Below are positions 11,838-23,965 of a stretch of DNA of 64,000 nucleotides, piece after piece. Position 1 is the first letter of the stretch. Each line of letters begins with the position of its first letter. The stretch comes from Stenogyne calaminthoides. Its lineage: Eukaryota; Streptophyta; Magnoliopsida; Lamiales; Lamiaceae. Made by a program: the position numbers and the translations under genes. Location: the NCBI GenBank assembly GCA_037126765.1, contig JBBCBC010000026.1, forward strand, positions 31,605,698-31,669,697. Reading direction: 5' to 3'. Under the pieces are notes generated by a model. It ran no database searches and had not been told where the DNA came from. It saw only the letters and a program-made list of their open reading frames with translations.

Positions 11838-12257
11838 ATGTTGAAGATGTTCACAGAAGATTATCATAAGGAGATGATCAACTTCTCCTATGCTTGTGCT
11901 TTCGCGGATGTCATGCGCACAGCACGTCGTGTCTTTCCGATCGACCAGCTCGAGCCATTTAAAACCGATCTGAAAGAATGGTTGGTCGACTATCCTCCTG
12001 TCCCTGGTCGCGATCTCCCTTTTGCCGACCTTCAGGACATTGGTATGGACTTCTCATTTTTACCAGAAGGGGTTCTGGTAGTTGATCCTCATGAGGATGA
12101 GGCGATCAAGGAGCCGGAAGGGGATAACCTCAACACGGGCGAGAAGGCTGGAGAAAAAATTCCAGGTGACGAGCAGAGTGCTCAGGTTGGTGGCGAGCAT
12201 AATGCTCTTGGTGGTGAGCATGGTACTCATGGTGGCGAGCAAGGCGTTCAAGGATAG
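11838..12257 (+). CDS. Opposite-strand ORF of the Gypsy element
   Basis: A 139-codon frame running against the gag-pol strand, between the tandem repeats and integrase. The first 85 residues look like an ordinary globular segment (FADVMRTARRVFP...LKEWLVDYPPVPGRDLPFADL). The tail is low-complexity, with GGEH/GGEQ repeats. Tat-branch elements such as Grande and Retand carry an extra ORF on the opposite strand in this position, so I take it as the end of such an ORF. It is probably 5'-truncated or spliced; similar Gly-Asp-Gln text occurs upstream at about 11680-11750. Function unknown. Confidence 0.45.
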   Translation: MLKMFTEDYHKEMINFSYACAFADVMRTARRVFPIDQLEPFKTDLKEWLVDYPPVPGRDLPFADLQDIGMDFSFLPEGVLVVDPHEDEAIKEPEGDNLNTGEKAGEKIPGDEQSAQVGGEHNALGGEHGTHGGEQGVQG

Positions 12258-13159
12258 AAAGTTCCTCTTACTACTCCTCCTTTGGTGACTTTGAAGTTTT
12301 TGAGCTTTTTCTGATTTGTAATTTGAAGTTTCTTTGTGTTGAACTAGGATTATCTTGTCTTTGTTCGGCCGAAATGACCCTTCTTTCCGTTTGAATCCTA
12401 GCGGGTCTTCTTGTATGTTTGGCCGTTATCGCCTGTTTTTCCGTATAAGAACTGAACCATCTGATGTGTCTGTGTTTGACTTGACTTCGTTTTTTGATTA
12501 TCTTACGTTGGTGCAATCATGATGGTTGGCTTATTTAGGTGCAACCCGTTCTCGTTCGCGATAAACTACGAATCGGGCGATCCTTACGCTCTGGTCGTCT
12601 TATTTATGGTGCGACCTATGTACTTAATGCGTGCTTTGTTGCGAGCATGGTAAGCACACGTTCTTTCGCCAAGCAAACACAAACTCTGCTCTGTCCGATT
12701 CTTGTTGGATTCTGGTCGTCTTATTGCGATGCGACCCGATTGGGCATATGACCGAACAAACTAGATAAATGAATAAACACCACGCAGGATGTTTTTAATC
12801 TTTGAGGCTCTTATCCATACTTGTTAAAACTCCTTTTTTTGTAGACAAGACTTGCTTACAAATTTACACAAGTGTAATAACCTTATTGATGCCTTGATGT
12901 CTTTGCCTTTTGCCGGCCGAGCAGAGGTTTTTTGGTTATGTGTTCGACAACCCTTGCTCGGCTTTTGTGGTCGGTCTGCTTGTCTTGAGCGAGCAGAGGT
13001 TTTCTGACCATGTGCTCGTGACCAGACGAACACAGACTTGTGCTCGACCTTAGTTTTTCTGTTGCGCTCACCACTACTGATAATATTTTTTCAAATTTGA
13101 CGCATTCTATGAATAGGAAAGCGAAGTTCCATCCATCGTCTCCAAATTGTATGCTCCGT

Positions 13160-13645
13160 TTAGCAAGCGCTTCGATATTTGGTATGGGCCTTCCCACGCT
13201 CGGCTGAACACACCACCCGGGACCCCCGTTGCTCGCCTGAGGACGAGCTCACCGATTTTGAATCTGCGGATCCAAACTTTGGAGTTATAAAATTTTTCTG
13301 ACCTTTGTTCATACATGGCATTCTTGAGGTCGGCCTGTATCTTTTTTTCTCCAACAAGTCTGTGCTAAAGGCGAGCGCCTGGTCATTGGTATGTTCGCCA
13401 AAACACATAGTTCGGTGGCTCAGGCTTTCGACTTCTGCCGGAATAACCGCTTCCGTACCAAAAGCTAAAACGAACAGAGTCTCACCCGTGGATGTTCTGA
13501 AAGTGGTGCGGTATGCCCACAAAGTTTCGGGTAGTTCCTCGGCCCATCCCCCCTTAGAATCACCAAGTTTAACCTTGAGGGTATGCTTGATGATTTTATT
13601 GACCGCTTCAACTTGTCCGTTCGACTGGGATAGTATGAAGTGGAA
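13160..13645 (-). pseudogene. Gypsy integrase C-terminal part
   Basis: The end of the integrase core and the C-terminal domain, one frameshift away from the upstream frame (near 13650). Recognisable are SNGQVEAVNK, LWAYRTTFRTSTGETLF and FGTEAVIPAE. The last part (LVLRRATG...LSRAWEGPYQI) reads in yet another frame at 13316-13107. This documents at least two indels in the 3' end of pol. Confidence 0.75.
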
Positions 13646-14766
13646 TAGTGTTTTTTGATCCCCCAGCGAGCACAATTCTGGCGGAACTCACTCCCGTCGA
13701 ATTGCTTGCCATTGTCCATCACTAGCGATTGGGGTAGCCCGAAGCGACATATGATGTTTTTCCAGACAAAATTCCACATTTTTTGTTCCGTGGCTTTCAC
13801 AATGGCTTCAGCTTCTGCCCATTTATTATAGTAATCGACGGCGACCACCGCAAATCTTACCCCCGATGTGCTAGTGGGGAAAGGGTCGATCAAGTCGATC
13901 CCCCACTTGACAAATGGCCATGGGTTGTAGACGGAAATAAGTTCTTCTGGCGGACTATGAATAAGCGGGGTATATACCTGACAATCATGACACGCGCGAG
14001 CATAGACGAGCGAATCCTTTTTAAGTGTGGGCCAATAATACCCTTGTCTGATCGCCTTGTAGGCTAGAGCAAGTCCGCCTGTATGATTCCCACACACCCC
14101 GGAGTGAATTTGCATGAGAATTGTATGGCCTTCTTCCGGCGTTACATATTTTAACAACGGAAGAGAAAAACTTCGCTTATACAAGTGCCCGTCCAAAATG
14201 GTGTAGCGAGCAGCTTGCAAAGGTAGGCGAGCAGCCTGTGCTTTGTTCTCCGGGAGGACCCCCCTTTGTAAATAGCTTAAAATTGGGGTCATCCATGTCT
14301 CTTGTTCGACCTCCATTTGGGCGATCACAGCTCTCGGGATGGATGGCGAGTACGTTGTGACGATCACAACATCTGTTAAATTAGATACATCTTCTGCGGT
14401 AGCCAATCGAGCTAAAGCGTCTGCAAATGAATTCTCCATCCTGGGGAGCTGTTTGATATATACCTGCTCAAATTGCTCGAACAATTCTTTTGCCAGTAAT
14501 TGATATTGAGCCATCTGCTCGCCCCGAGCCTCATATTCGCCCAGAACCTGATAGACGATTAGCTGGGAATCACTGTAAATCATCTGTTTCCGAACACCCA
14601 TTGCCATAGCCATGTGTAATCCGCTGATCAGAGCTTCATACTCGGCCTCATTGTTGGTGGCCGGGAAGTCGAAATGAATGGCCGTTGAGAAAGTTTGCCG
14701 AGTTGGACTGATGAGCACCACCCCTGCTCCGGCTTTTGTGCTCGTCGACGAACCATCGACGTACAT
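13646..14766 (-). pseudogene. Gypsy RNase H (Tat type) and integrase
   Basis: Starts with MYVDGSSTSTKAGAGVVLIS, then NNEAEYEALISGL, MIYSDSQLIV and FADALARLA, the four acidic-residue blocks of a type I RNase H of the kind carried as a second RNase H by Tat elements. Integrase follows, with a zinc-binding domain (H...CHDCQ) and DDE core blocks (KWGIDLIDPFP, SLVMDNGKQF). The frame breaks shortly after QNCARWGI. Its natural start is fused to RT; the Met at 14766 is only the first Met after a stop. Confidence 0.85.
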
Positions 14767-14925
14767 GTGCTATGGCTGGTCGATTTCTTTTTCGGGTTGT
14801 TGTGGGTATGTTAACTCGACCATAAAATCGGCCATGGCTTGACCTTTGATCGCCGTTCGAGGTGCGTACGTGATGCCGAACTGGCCTAGCTCCACAACCC
14901 ACTTTAATAACCTCCCGGCCGTATC

Positions 14926-16080
14926 CTACCGATGCAGAACTTGGCGTAGCGGGAAAGTGGTAAGAACTTCGACAGAGTGGTCGAAGAAATAAGGCCGTAG
15001 TTTGCGAACACTCATAACAAGAGCGTATGCTAGCTTCCCGAGAGGGGGGTAGTGAAGTTCAGCATCTTTCAATACTTGGCTGACATAATACACAGGCAAG
15101 TGGGTCGTTCCCTCTGCTCGGACGAGCAAAACAATGATCGCGTGCTCGGAGGCAGCCAGGTACAAATATAGTTGCCCGCCCGGTATGGGTTTGGACAAAA
15201 TCTGAGTGTATTTATCTCTGGTCCGTGATATGAATCGGTTCAGAGAAGCTAAACATCCCGTCAGTTTTTGAACTTGCTTCACATTTCTGGGAGCTTGCAT
15301 GTCGAGCATAGCTTGGATCTTTGATGGATTCGCCTCGATTCCCCGTTGGCTGACCATATGTCCGAGGAATTTTCCCGAATGAACCCCGATGCTGCATTTC
15401 TTCGGGTTTAACTTCATATTATATTCCCGGAGGATATCAAAAGTCTGTGTTAGGTGGGAGAGGTGGTCTTCTTTGTGATCGCTTTTGACCACAATGTCAT
15501 CGATGTACACCTCGACCGTCCGCCCTATGTGTTCGTCAAACATCTTGTTCACCAGCCTTTGATATGTTACTCCGGCATTCTTTAACCCGAAAGGCATGCG
15601 CTTCCAACAATACATGTTTTTTCCGTTGCAGAACGAGGTGCTTTCCTGATCGTCGGGATGCATAGGGATTTGATGTTACCCGGCAAAAGCATCCATGAAC
15701 GTCATAAGCTCATGCCCCGCAGTGCTATCGACTAGATAATCGATGTGAGGTACGGGAAAATTATCTTTGGGGCACGCGTTGTTTAAATCGGTAAAATCTA
15801 TGCACAACCTCCAGGTTCCATTTGGTTTTTGGACGAGCACAGGGTTTGCTAGCCATTCTGGGCATTTGACTTCCCGGATGAGCTTATTGTTGAGCAGCTT
15901 TTTAACTTCGGCATCTAGAGCCGCGTACTTCTCTGGACCGAACTTTCTTCATTTATGAATTATTGGGATTTGTGTTGGGTTGATATAGAGATGGTGGCAT
16001 GCATGCTTAGGATCGATGTCGACCATGTCCTCATGTGACCAAGCGAACACATCCAAATTTGTTCGGAGATACGAGATCAT
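14926..16080 (-). pseudogene. Gypsy reverse transcriptase with RNase H
   Basis: From about 16080 the minus strand reads a Tat-type RT N-terminus (LDVFAWSHEDM, then LANPVLVQKPNGTWRLCIDF) with stops near 15955 and 15675. From 15663 it runs open through RMPFGLKNAGVTYQRLVNKM, the catalytic YIDDIVVKSD, and the first RNase H region (LPVYYVSQVL, LAYALVMSVRKLRPYF). The YIDD box is intact. Confidence 0.85.
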
Positions 16081-16403
16081 TCGGTCCGGAGCGGTTCCGG
16101 GAGTTCTGAGCCGATAAAAATTTCCAAGTCTGGCCTGGCTGGGTCGACCATGATGGACTCTAGCTGCTCAACAGGTGTTGCTCGTCTTTTCTTTTGTTTC
16201 CACCGGGGATCTATGTTCGACGCCCGGTGCTCATCTTCAACCTCCATAGGGTCGAAACCTATGCGAGGTTCTAAGTCCGGTAACCCGCGGTCAGATTGTT
16301 CTTTGGGTAGATCTATACTCATGGGATCGGGGACCTGTCTGGTCGCCCCGGGCTCCGTGCTCGCCCGGGGAGTTATGTCCGTCCGGAACGATGTATTCGC
16401 TCG

Positions 16404-17606
16404 TTAACTTGAATCTCCGACTTCCCATGTTGGTTCTACCATGCTGACCGTATTATGTCTTTCTGGTACACATGATAGTAAGCAATCTCGAGCTTTTTTC
16501 TGATCGCCCTTTATGTTGCCCGTTCCATCAAGAGTAGGAAATTTAAGACAATAGTAGTAAGTCGAACAAGCTGCCTTAAATTCCTGGATGAACGGGCGAC
16601 CTAAGAACCCGTTATAGGTAGATGGAGCATCGACGATTACAAAGTCTAGCATTCTAGTTCGTCGGATCTCCGGATTTAAAGTTGACTCTAGCTCGACTCC
16701 TAACCTGATCAGACCATAGGGCCGGGTTATAGATTCCCCGAAACCCATGATGGTGTGATCACATGGTTCTATATACATACTTAGATCCCCAACTTGCTTC
16801 TCCATTTGGTGCAGAGTGTTAACGAACAGAATGTTAGCGTATGCTCAGGTGTCGACCAGGAGGCGATGCACCTTCAAACCGAGAAGACGAGAGCTGATGC
16901 TTAGAGAGTCATTGTGGGGGGTGATTATGCCGTCGAGATCATCTTCCGAGAACATGATTTGGTGAGAGGGTGGCGTGCTAGCTGATGTGCTCGCCACATT
17001 CACCTGATGGATGTCCTGCATGGCGCGCATCTCCATCTTCTTGCGTCTGTTTGATAGGGAAGGCATTTGATAGCAACCCCCCACAGGGCCGTGGTTCAGA
17101 CGGATCATGTTAATTTCTTGCCCCTCCCTACCTTTGTTCGTGGTTGGGGCCCCTTTCTTCGGTAAGTCCAGCTGTCGGCGGAATTCCTCCTGATCGCTGT
17201 CGGACACCTCTTCCACCTTACGCTTTCTCTTCTGATCGCCTGACCTCTCGCGCCGGGTTTCTCTGCTCGCCGGATTCTTAATATATTGGGCAAGGCATTT
17301 TTTCTCATATAATTTCCAGAGCTGTCGCATGAGGTCGCGACACTCGTCTGTATTGTGCCCGATAAACTCATGGAACGAGCAGAACTTGGAAGGATTTAGA
17401 TGAGTTTTATCCATGATAATGCGCCAGGGTTTTTTCAACATGTCTCGGTCCTTGATCTGGTTATATACTGTCTCGGCCGAGACCCCGAGAATACTCTGAA
17501 GCGCATGTGCTTCGGCCCCTGCTTCAAATGGTTTGAAAGATCCTGGGGGTTTGTACCCTCCTTCGCCTGCTGGTTTCTTTCCGGCGATCACCTTCCTGGT
17601 CGCCAC
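16404..17606 (-). pseudogene. Gypsy gag end and aspartic protease
   Basis: 17606-16845 covers the end of gag and the linker (FCSFHEFIGHNTDECRDL is a CHCC-like knuckle) and ends at LLVDT. The next codon is TGA where the protease signature requires Gly (DTG), after which the frame resumes as AYANILFVNTLHQ and continues to 16404 with FGESITRPYG and YNGFLGRPFIQEF. The stop therefore sits in the protease active site. Confidence 0.8.
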
Positions 17607-17624
17607 CTCTTGGCCTGCTCACGA

Positions 17625-18899
17625 CTAGGCGAGCAGGTCATGCATCGTTATAATTTTGGCTGCTCGCTCACGGAATTCGGCATATGTGTTTGGCCATTCT
17701 TGATGCATGGCCTTCCACATGTCCGTATTCAGGGTCAGGCCTCCGACCACTGTGAGGATCTTGGCATCCTCTTCGACGGGAGCCCCATCATACAAACATT
17801 TATCGAACCTTTCCACGTATGCCCGATTTGACTCTCCCTTGAGTTGGGAAAAATGTGCTAACCATTGCTTCGGGGACTGGCGAGCACACATAGATGAGAA
17901 ATGGGACAGGAATTTATGTCCCAACTGGGCGAAAGACGTTATGGACGCGGCGGGCAGAGTAGAAAACCACCTATGTGCTCGATCGCCCAAAGTCATAGGG
18001 AATAATCGGCACTGCGTTGCGTCGGTGGCACCCATGGCGATCATAAAATCCGAGTATTTGCTGAGGTGAACATGTGGGTCAGACTCCGCATCGAACATAG
18101 GGATTGGTGGTCGGTTCTTTGCCACCTTTTCTTGTACTTCGGCTGCCATAATCGCCGGTGTTAGTGGCGAGCACAACATTGTGCCCGCCCGCGGGAGTCC
18201 TTTCGTTGTGGCCAGGTCGGCCTGTAAACCCTCGATTGCTTTCTGCATTTCTGCAAATTTCGTGGAACTGACAGACTTGGATCGGGGTTGTGTCCCATCA
18301 TGAGGACCCGGGGGGTCAGGCTCATGATGGGGCAGTCCCCCTTTCCGTGTCCGTCCTTGACTACCCAATCGATTATGGATAGACAATTTAGTTCCAGCCG
18401 ATTTCTCCGGTTCTTGCCGCCTTTCATGGTATGGGCGATCATGTGGAGCTAAAAGGGCCGACATGTTCGCTGGTTGTTCCCTCCCAGGATCCTGACGCCT
18501 ATGATCGCCGATTCGGTCTTTAATAGAGAGCCTCAAACGTCCAAACGCCGATTGTCTGGACCCTTGAGGCTGCTCGTCGTCCGACATATCAACAGCCTTT
18601 TTGTTGGCCCGCTTCCGCGCAGATTTCATCTTAACTTGCTCGCTATCAGGTGTGTGCGAGTGTCGATCATCATCATCTTGAACTTTCAACTTGGCCAACT
18701 CCTTTTTGGCCCTCTCTTTCTGTGCTAGCAACAAGAAAGTGATGGCCTTTGTTGTGGCCGTCGGATCGTTGGCGATATCTTCAAGATTGATGGTTTCCAC
18801 GGTCTGATTTTCGTGAGGCTGATGCTGAACCTCTTTCTGAGCGCGAGGTCGGCTCTGTCCCGACCTCTCCATCTGAGTATTCCTAGATTGAGGCATCAT
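17625..18899 (-). CDS. Gypsy gag (capsid part)
   Basis: A 424-codon frame. Residues 1 to about 250 are charged and low-complexity. Residues from about 290 contain the Retrotrans_gag core (CRLFPMTLGDRAHRWFSTLP, then FAQLGHKFLSHF and SNRAYVERFDK). It begins just inside the 5' LTR and primer-binding site. The frame is interrupted by TAG just before 17625 and resumes in the next segment, so full-length gag is not made. Confidence 0.8.
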   Translation of the reverse strand: MMPQSRNTQMERSGQSRPRAQKEVQHQPHENQTVETINLEDIANDPTATTKAITFLLLAQKERAKKELAKLKVQDDDDRHSHTPDSEQVKMKSARKRANKKAVDMSDDEQPQGSRQSAFGRLRLSIKDRIGDHRRQDPGREQPANMSALLAPHDRPYHERRQEPEKSAGTKLSIHNRLGSQGRTRKGGLPHHEPDPPGPHDGTQPRSKSVSSTKFAEMQKAIEGLQADLATTKGLPRAGTMLCSPLTPAIMAAEVQEKVAKNRPPIPMFDAESDPHVHLSKYSDFMIAMGATDATQCRLFPMTLGDRAHRWFSTLPAASITSFAQLGHKFLSHFSSMCARQSPKQWLAHFSQLKGESNRAYVERFDKCLYDGAPVEEDAKILTVVGGLTLNTDMWKAMHQEWPNTYAEFRERAAKIITMHDLLA

Positions 18900-18974
18900 A
18901 TTTCTTTTTTCTGCCTCGGTCTCTTAGGATTGTGTATGGGCTGGTTTTTTCAAAACCCTTCTTCTAGCGCCAAT

Positions 18975-20131
18975 TGTTGCAAGTCGTTTTTTAATGAGAA
19001 TACTATGTGGCTAATTTTAAAACAACTCACAAATAAAATAAGTACGTGTACAATATTACAGTAAATAACAAGAAATTGTTGACCCAGTTCATCAATAAAT
19101 GACTACTCTGGGGGCATTCCAAGCCAGGGATGTTATATTGCGAGGTTCAAGTATAGAGTACACAATACTACTCGTGGTGAAAACTTCCTTTTATGAAAGA
19201 TGGTGATTTGGAGAATATGTGTGAGTACTTGGGAATTTTCTCCACCTTTCTTTTGTTATTTTTGGGCCTATTTATAGGCTTTGGATGAGCTGGTGGTGTC
19301 AAGGCTTGAGCTGGTGGTGTGTCGGCTAAGACGAAGTGGGCAATTTCTTAACATGCACGAATCTATGTGGTGTTGCCACGTTTTCTGTTTGTGCTTCTTT
19401 GGTTGACATTTGTCTTTACTTGCTCGAGAAGTATTCGACTTGTCATCCAGGTGGTGATGGTGGCGTCGTGGGTGACACGATTCTTGTGCTCGCCTGGTGG
19501 TTATTCGCACTCATGAGGCTAGGCCCTTGTGGTCGTTCATTGGGCGTGGCCGCAAACCAAACACCACGGCCTTGATTCTGTGCTCTCCCTAGGGGGTGAG
19601 CACACTCTTCTGCTCTCCACTCTTCCGGACCTCTGTTAACCATGTATGTGTGCTCGCTCCCCGATAGGTTGCTTTGCTTGCCTGGAAAACGTTGTTGTAA
19701 ACCAAATGCTTTGGTTCTTGCTGTCTGCTCGCCTTCGGAGGCGAGCGTGTCCTCCCTCCTCTGTTCGTCTGGGTTTCGTCTCTCCTTCTCTGTTCATCCG
19801 GGCTTCGTCTTTCCTTCTCTGTTCGTCTGGTTTTCGTCTTTCCTTCTCTGTTCGTCTGATTTTCTGCTCGACCATTACCCGTGTTGGCCTGTCTTGTTGA
19901 ATGGTCACTGGGTTGCCGGGAGAGCATAATTTTTGCAGTATGATGGCTTCTGGCGCCCAGCACCCTCTGGTCGCCTAAACTGGCGTGCTCCTGGCGAGCA
20001 CAGATGGATGAGCGGGATGTGTATCCAACTGGTGAGCACTTGTCTGATGGGCTAGCGGGCACCTTTGTTTTACTGGTCCACGTGTTCGTCGTGTGAGCAC
20101 GTGGCAGGAAAGATTATTTATGTGCACAACA
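18975..20131 (-). repeat. Gypsy 5' LTR
   Basis: Starts TGTTGCAAG and ends GTGCACAACA on the plus strand, so it keeps TG/CA ends. It matches 9025-10182 with only scattered differences, suggesting a fairly recent insertion. The 29-bp CT-rich repeat near 19765-19865 is shared. Confidence 0.88.
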
Positions 20132-20154
20132 TTCACCAACAACGAACAATTAAT

Positions 20155-21682
20155 TGCATAATTAAATACGAGTAAACGTAAACATAATTCTTACAGTAAT
20201 TCGTATACAGTTTTCTCCACTATGGTATCCACGTAATCCCCAATTACGGACTTGCACAGATTTGCCAGTGTTGAATCCCGAGATGAATTTGCTAGGAAAA
20301 TTCTAACTCTAAATCTTATGGAGAAAATATGAAGTGATACTGTTTGTGAATCCCAATAACTTGCATATATAGGGAGGCTTAGCTTATTTCCCAAGCTAGC
20401 CCAATTAGGAAAATAAAATCTCTAATCTTGAATTAAATTAATTCATTTTAATTTAATTCCCTAAATATAAATCTCTACGGATTCAAATGCCTTATATGAA
20501 AATCTCTATGATTTATTTCCATATACATTAAATCCTATAATTATATTCAAATATAATCATTGAGAATTCTTATTTAATTAAATCCATTTTACTTAAATAT
20601 TAATAATAATTAATTCCAAATTAATTTATTATTAATTAGTTCTCCATAAATTAAATATTAAATCCAATTTAACATTTAATCAACCAACCATAATCCGTAA
20701 AAGGGAACTACTTGTTGTGTGACCCATAGGCCCTCATATATTGATCGATTAGTCAAACTAACGGTCTTAATTGAACCCTAGACAATAAATCAAACATTCT
20801 CGATATATGAGGTACGTTGCCAGAAAAGTACAACTACCTGTAACTGAAACATGGGCTATTACGATTTCCTCCTTTCATTCGAGAATACTTCGATTAAGTC
20901 TTGAACATGATGAAGTGTCTATTTAAATAACTTAATCAATTTATCTCTAATCACTAATTGATCATGTATGTCACACTTAGCGACAAAGTCTAAATTGACG
21001 TGCATCGACCAATGACTTTGATCCAATTATGATGAGAAGATGAGTATTCTCTCTAAATCTACATTGAGGAATGAATCATATTCTTGGCTCAATTACCATG
21101 CACATGCACTTCGTGATGAACCAAATCCAAGCCGTATCTACCCATGGAAGGGTGCAAGCATTGGTCATGGTCAAAGTTCATCACTCCACACATGTCGTGC
21201 GTATTGACCTTAAGTCAAGGAGTATCACATCGCTCCCACTAACCGAGACACCCGTAGACACATATAGTGGAAATACATCAAACAATTTCTCGGATGGGTA
21301 TACCAATACCCTCTAAGGTATTTGTGCATCCATCATGAGATACCTATAGTATCTCGTAGTAAGTGAGATCTTACTACACTCTCTAAGAGTATGATGCAGA
21401 TCGCACACCAATCTCCACTGCATTATCAATATCCCATTCTTGATGATCCTTGATCGGGGCTATTTGAGAGTCATGCTTAAGTCATCCGAGTTCTCACAAC
21501 CTCAATGACAATAATGACTCATGGGAACACTTATATGAATAAATGCAAACAATCAAACATAATATTCAAACAAGTGTATTGCCATACATTAATATTAAAT
21601 GAACTATAATATTAAACCAAACTGAATATCATCGAGTATTATATCCTTACAATGGATTGTCTCTAGGACACTAACACTAACA
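20155..21682 (-). mobile_element. Copia-type solo LTR (approximate limits)
   Basis: On the minus strand the sequence starts TGTTAGTGTTAGTGTCCTAG and continues AGACAATCCATTGTAAGG, a beginning familiar from plant Copia LTRs. It runs about 1.5 kb without coding sequence. The other end is placed at TGCATAATTAAATAC, but no matching 5-bp duplication was found, so the inner limit is uncertain and it could be a truncated LTR. Confidence 0.5.
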
Positions 21683-22409
21683 AATATATCGTCATTCACA
21701 TGTGACATCTAAAAAGTAACATCACGAAAAGTAATAGCTATCAATCAAAACCAATCTAAACAAATGTACCAACATTTTTAGTTCAATAATAAATTGCACT
21801 TAAATTACGTGTGACAAAATCCATTTTGCTGCACTCTCCTTATCTTGCATCTTCCAATTGAACCTATAATAACGAATGGAAGTGAAATAATTAATACTTG
21901 AACTTGAAAAGAACTAAATTGAAACAAATGAAAGATATCATTAGAAACTTACCAGATGCTTTGGCCAAATGATGTTATGTTCTATAGCTTGTCCAATATT
22001 TTTGAAACCTCCAACTTTTCGGATTAATAGTTCCTCATATTTAATTGCCACAATAACTTTCACCTCACACTATTCAGGTCCTAATAATTCACCATTTCCT
22101 AAGAGCTTAACTGGATCTAAACTATCAATGGTGTCTTTCGCAACATGGACGCAACATGGACTGGAGCAGAAATACCATTTAGGAGAACCTTTGCTCCCAC
22201 TTGTTAAAACAAATATTATTATTCTAAACCTAGGTTCAAGATTCAAGAAATGTGGAAAATATGGAATTTAATTGGAACTATAAACCATATTTTCCACAAG
22301 AAGATACAATATAACCCTCGCACGTCTTGCCAACTTCATACAACTTCAAAACAAATGAAATTAACAAAATCTAGCCTTTTAATTGTGAAATATCAAGAAT
22401 TTCTTCATA

Positions 22410-22566
22410 CAGTATCAAGAGTTCAACAATAAAAAGGAAATAAAGACTAAAGTATTTAATAAAGTATCAAGAGTTCAACTACAGTATCAAGAGTTCAACT
22501 AAACTACAGTATCACGAGTTCAGCTATCCCCAATTTCATAGACTAAAGTATCAAGAGTTCAACTAC
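22410..22566. repeat. Short direct repeats in a CACTA intron
   Basis: AGTATCAAGAGTTCAAC occurs about five times in 160 bp, one copy altered to AGTATCACGAGTTCAGC. It lies between exon-like blocks of the CACTA gene and looks like local slippage or duplication. Confidence 0.6.
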
Positions 22567-23612
22567 AACATACAAAAATAAAAAGGAAATAAAGAGCAGA
22601 AAATTTCAAATTTTCTGGACAATGAAACACATAAGTTGGAATTTCAAGAATTTAATAAAGGCTATCACCAATATCTTAGGCTAAAACAACAAGAACTCAA
22701 CTACAACATACAGAAACAGAAAGAACAGATGATTTCACATAATTTGAAATTTCAAGAATTGAATGAAGGTTATCACCAATCTCAAAGGCTAAATTAGCAA
22801 GAACTCAACTAAAGCATACAAAATCATACAGAATAAAATGATTCACCCACTCTCTCTATCTGTCTCTCTCACACAAACACACAAAAGAACAAAAAATTGC
22901 AAAGTTACTTGACAATGAAACACAAAATCCACACAACACATAAAAGAAAAAAGCTCATAACAGCTTTGCATAAAATCAAGGCCACCACAATAAAAACAAT
23001 TTCAACAACTAATAATTTCACCTAACGAAGTTCTAGACTAATCACCTTCATTATGTATAACTCTAACATGCCCAATTTGGCTATAAGCCGTCTAATGAAC
23101 AAAAAATAGATAAAACTGCTAAAATTTACAAAGTTATACATACCTGCAAGGGGCGAGAATTGGCACTTGAGGGCCTAGCAGACTGGGCAGGTGCAATGGG
23201 CTTAGCAGCTTTGGTAGGGGCAGAGGGCCTAGCAGATTGGATAGGTGCAGAGGGCCTAGCATATATGTATAACCTCTAGCTCTAGGTTGTTTAAAGACTT
23301 CATCTACAAGTACCCAAAAATAAAAAAATTGTTAAATTATTGAAAGTAAAGTCGTTAACACGAACATGAAAGAAAATTCAGAACTATTAATAAATGTTTG
23401 TATGCTCTAGAATGGTGTACCTTGTTTGCCGTCATGTTGTTCCGTAGCTGACTCGTTTGCATTTTCACCCACCAGTTGGTTAGCAACATCAAAAATGGAT
23501 TTCTATCTTCTTTGATTAATATTTTCAACCCTTCTACTTCTTTTTCCCTTGGTAAGACCTACAAGATTCTCTTAAATATGAAATTAACACACTTTATTAA
23601 GCCTAAACTTAA

Positions 23613-23965
23613 GGGTATGTTCGTTTCGCGACTATCTCGGCGGACTTTGGACTTTACAATCTCAAACCCCCATTTGTTTTGAGAATTAAAGTAAGGATTT
23701 TGAAATCCTATTAATCCTACTCTACCTCATAACCTACTACTACTCTACATTTTATTCTCTCAATAAACTCACATCATCTACTTTTTTATTCTCCCAATAC
23801 ACTCAATATAATATAATAATATCACATCAATCATCTTTTCCACCATCCCAACCTATAAAATCTCATAACAAACATACATCTTAACTATTCATCAAGATTT
23901 TGAAATCCTAGGACTTCAAAGTTTGGATTTCCCACGCCCACTGTAAGCCCGAAACGAACATACCC
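23613..23965. mobile_element. PIF/Harbinger (Tourist-like) MITE
   Basis: Perfect terminal inverted repeats GGGTATGTTCGTTTCG / CGAAACGAACATACCC, flanked by TAA (23610-23612 and 23966-23968). The diverged duplicate of this CACTA segment at about 34914-34930 lacks it and shows the empty site (AAACTTAACAGACTTAT), which confirms the borders. Length 353 bp, non-coding. Confidence 0.88.

Larger units (their letters stand above)
9025..20131 (-). mobile_element. Ty3/Gypsy LTR retrotransposon, Tat-type
   Basis: An 11.1-kb element bounded by LTRs of about 1.16 kb and a perfect TTCAC duplication (9020-9024 and 20132-20136). The minus strand codes gag, protease, RT, an RNase H of the YVDGSS type and integrase in that order. 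The 5' LTR is therefore the right one. The minus strand leaves it with TTGGCGCTAGAAGAAGGG, the likely primer-binding site. A polypurine tract (ACTGGGGGGTAT) abuts the left LTR at about 10183-10195. The long tandem-repeat 3' UTR and the opposite-strand ORF fit the Tat branch. In-frame stops and frameshifts make it non-autonomous. Confidence 0.9.
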
